Assembly (NCBI GenBank): GCA_029855985.1 | Contig: JAGSHR010000213.1 | Span: 1-6,828, forward strand | Length of the DNA: 6,828 bases | Reading direction: 5' to 3' | Source: Candidatus Njordarchaeota archaeon | GTDB lineage: Archaea; Thermoproteota; JANJXX01; Panguiarchaeales; Panguiarchaeaceae | Part shown: positions 6,044-6,828 of the stretch, in pieces | Layout of the letters: every line of letters begins with the position of its first letter | How positions within the stretch are numbered: the stretch's first letter is position 1 | The notes under the pieces: model-generated | Database searches by the model: none | Seen by the model: only the letters and a program-made list of their open reading frames with translations | What the model was told of the DNA's origin: nothing | Made by a program: the position numbers and the translations under genes

Positions 6044-6282
6044 TACTTACACTTGGAGATTACTATTGATGTTCTTGTTTCCATAACGTATGGTATATCC
6101 CTTAGTTTCCTAGCAACTTCAAATAGTTTCTGTGTATCATCAACTTCAACTTCTAATATAGCGTCAATTTCACCTGTTACCAACGCGCAGGATTTTATTT
6201 CAGGGATGCTATCAATCTCACTTTTTAATTCTTCAACCGAAACAGGTCTAATCTTTAATAATATGTATGCTTGAATGGCCAT
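6043..6282 (-). CDS. Standalone Lrp/AsnC ligand-binding (RAM) protein, 79 aa
   Basis: This is the AsnC-type RAM domain alone, without the DNA-binding helix-turn-helix. The beta-alpha-beta-beta-alpha-beta pattern is complete: strand AIQAYILLKI (2-11), helix VEELKSEIDSI (16-26), strand KSCALVTGEIDAILEVEV (30-47) with the TGEID turn that helps form the ligand pocket, helix QKLFEVARKLRDI (51-63), and strand VMETRTSIVI (66-75). Length of about 79 fits the standalone archaeal class. Such proteins form dimers and higher rings, bind amino acids or other small effectors, and may associate with full-length Lrp-type regulators. The start is supported by AGGTG at 6290-6294, 7 nt upstream. It has its own promoter and is not obviously co-transcribed with the methyltransferase upstream. 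The ligand cannot be predicted. Confidence 0.9.
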   Translation of the reverse strand: MAIQAYILLKIRPVSVEELKSEIDSIPEIKSCALVTGEIDAILEVEVDDTQKLFEVARKLRDIPYVMETRTSIVISKCK

Positions 6283-6289
6283 ATTTTTA

Positions 6290-6294
6290 CACCT
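6290..6294 (-). promoter_or_regulatory. Shine-Dalgarno site of the RAM gene
   Basis: AGGTG on the minus strand, 7 nt before the ATG at 6282, fixes the start. Confidence 0.65.
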
Positions 6295-6314
6295 TTAAAG
6301 AAGGTCTTGTAATC

Positions 6315-6329
6315 CTATATATTATTTGG
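6315..6329 (-). promoter_or_regulatory. Promoter (TATA-like) of the RAM gene
   Basis: On the minus strand, AATAATATATAGG lies about 33-47 nt ahead of the ATG at 6282. A start site near 6295-6298 would leave a short leader that just includes the AGGTG site. Confidence 0.45.
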
Positions 6330-6359
6330 ATTAAAAAATTTAACGAAACTAACCTATTC

Positions 6360-6365
6360 AAAAAA
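6360..6365 (-). terminator. T tract ending the methyltransferase transcript
   Basis: Six T residues on the minus strand, 12 nt after the methyltransferase stop codon and before the RAM promoter, suggest that the two minus-strand genes are separate transcription units. Confidence 0.35.
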
Positions 6366-6376
6366 CCTTTTTTATT

Positions 6377-6828
6377 TTACCAGCGCTCCAACTTAGAGAT
6401 AATCTCCATATGAGGTGTATGAGGAAACTGGTCAATAAGAGAGATATATTCAATGCTATATCCTGCAGCTTTCAAATAGCCTATATCCCTCTTGGCCGTA
6501 TGAGGGTTACAAGAGACATAGATTATTTTTTTGGTTCTTGAACGTATTATGCTCCTTATTACGTTTCGATGAAGCCCTGCGCGAGGAGGGTCAACAACTA
6601 TCACATCTATTTTATCATAATTTTTTATTTCCTTAGGCAGAATTCTCTCAGCGAAACCTTCAACAAATCTTATGTTGCTTATTTTGTTTTTTGCCGCACT
6701 TTTTAGCCCTAATTCTATGGAATCCCTTTCAGATTCTATAGCGATCACATTTTCGAACCTATCCGCAAGATGTATAGCGAATAAACCTATCCCTGAATAA
6801 ATATCGATAGCAGTTTCACCCTCCTCAG
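6377..6828 (-). CDS. TrmA/RumA-family RNA (uracil-C5)-methyltransferase, C-terminal part
   Basis: SAM-dependent methyltransferase that makes 5-methyluridine in tRNA (TrmA-type, U54) or 23S rRNA (RumA/RlmD-type); archaea carry members of this family acting on either RNA. The frame is open from 6826 leftward and the 5' part lies beyond the right edge. The fragment begins just before the SAM-binding motif DIYSGIGLFA, followed by VIAIESE (acidic end of strand 2), then VVDPPRAGLH (about 6572-6601), IIYVSCNP with the nucleophilic Cys (codon 6509-6511), and DQFPHTPHMEII with the catalytic Glu. All key C-terminal motifs are intact and the gene ends normally (LERW). A GTG at 6748 is internal, not a start. 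Missing here are the substrate-binding domain and any N-terminal TRAM domain or Fe-S cluster Cys residues, so tRNA versus rRNA specificity cannot be decided. Confidence 0.93.
   Translation of the reverse strand, partial: EEGETAIDIYSGIGLFAIHLADRFENVIAIESERDSIELGLKSAAKNKISNIRFVEGFAERILPKEIKNYDKIDVIVVDPPRAGLHRNVIRSIIRSRTKKIIYVSCNPHTAKRDIGYLKAAGYSIEYISLIDQFPHTPHMEIISKLERW

Noticed and set aside
6053..6274. Plus-strand frame opposite the RAM gene
   Set aside because: It is the antisense of a clear RAM domain, with a Ser/Ile-rich product and no promoter.
6746..6748. GTG as the start of the methyltransferase gene
   Set aside because: The SAM-binding motif DIYSGIG lies in frame upstream of it, so the codon is an internal Val.

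Overview
The window looks like a piece of a thermophilic archaeal chromosome, probably from the Thermoproteota/Korarchaeota side of the tree. The evidence is an archaeal-type elongation factor 2 (EF-2) gene, Shine-Dalgarno sites of the GGTGAT/AGGTG type, AT-rich TATA/BRE-like elements 25-60 nt ahead of genes, an archaeal-style standalone RAM protein, and short T-rich terminators. No RNA gene, CRISPR array, IS element or phage gene was seen.

Layout: (1) Bases 1-2170, plus strand: an EF-2 gene whose first ~20-25 codons lie outside the window. It is not ordinary EF-2. The switch-I/G2 consensus RGITI reads RIITI, and in the domain IV tip loop the diphthamide histidine is kept but the following Arg-Gly-Pro is replaced by Thr-Gln-Ile. 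This matches the divergent second EF-2 copy described in Korarchaeota, Geoarchaea and several Asgard archaea that lack diphthamide synthesis. (2) Bases 2182-2694, minus strand, convergent: an unrecognised 170-residue basic protein. (3) Bases 2695-2828: a divergent promoter region. (4) Bases 2829-5968, plus strand: a tight three-gene operon of a small TRAFAC-type GTPase, a 331-residue protein resembling the N-terminal domain of GTPase-associated protein 1 (GAP1), and a two-part 476-residue protein of unknown function. (5) Bases 6043-6282, minus strand: a standalone Lrp/AsnC ligand-binding (RAM) protein. (6) Bases 6377-6828, minus strand: the C-terminal part of a TrmA/RumA-family RNA uracil-C5 methyltransferase that runs off the right edge.

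The most interesting parts are the operon and the EF-2 copy. In bacteria, small Rab-like GTPases next to GAP1 proteins form NTP-dependent systems proposed to act in biological conflict or signalling. Here a compact archaeal version seems to exist with a third partner that I cannot assign. It is plausible that the GTPase is the switch, the GAP1-like protein its partner, and the third protein the effector or scaffold, but this is inference.

The left 2.7 kb also carries a striking strand asymmetry. Codon third positions of the EF-2 gene are almost only T or G over its first ~1.4 kb. The oppositely oriented neighbour is mostly A or C at its third positions, which is again T/G on the plus strand. 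The bias therefore belongs to the DNA strand and not to the gene, and it fades at the start of the GTPase operon.
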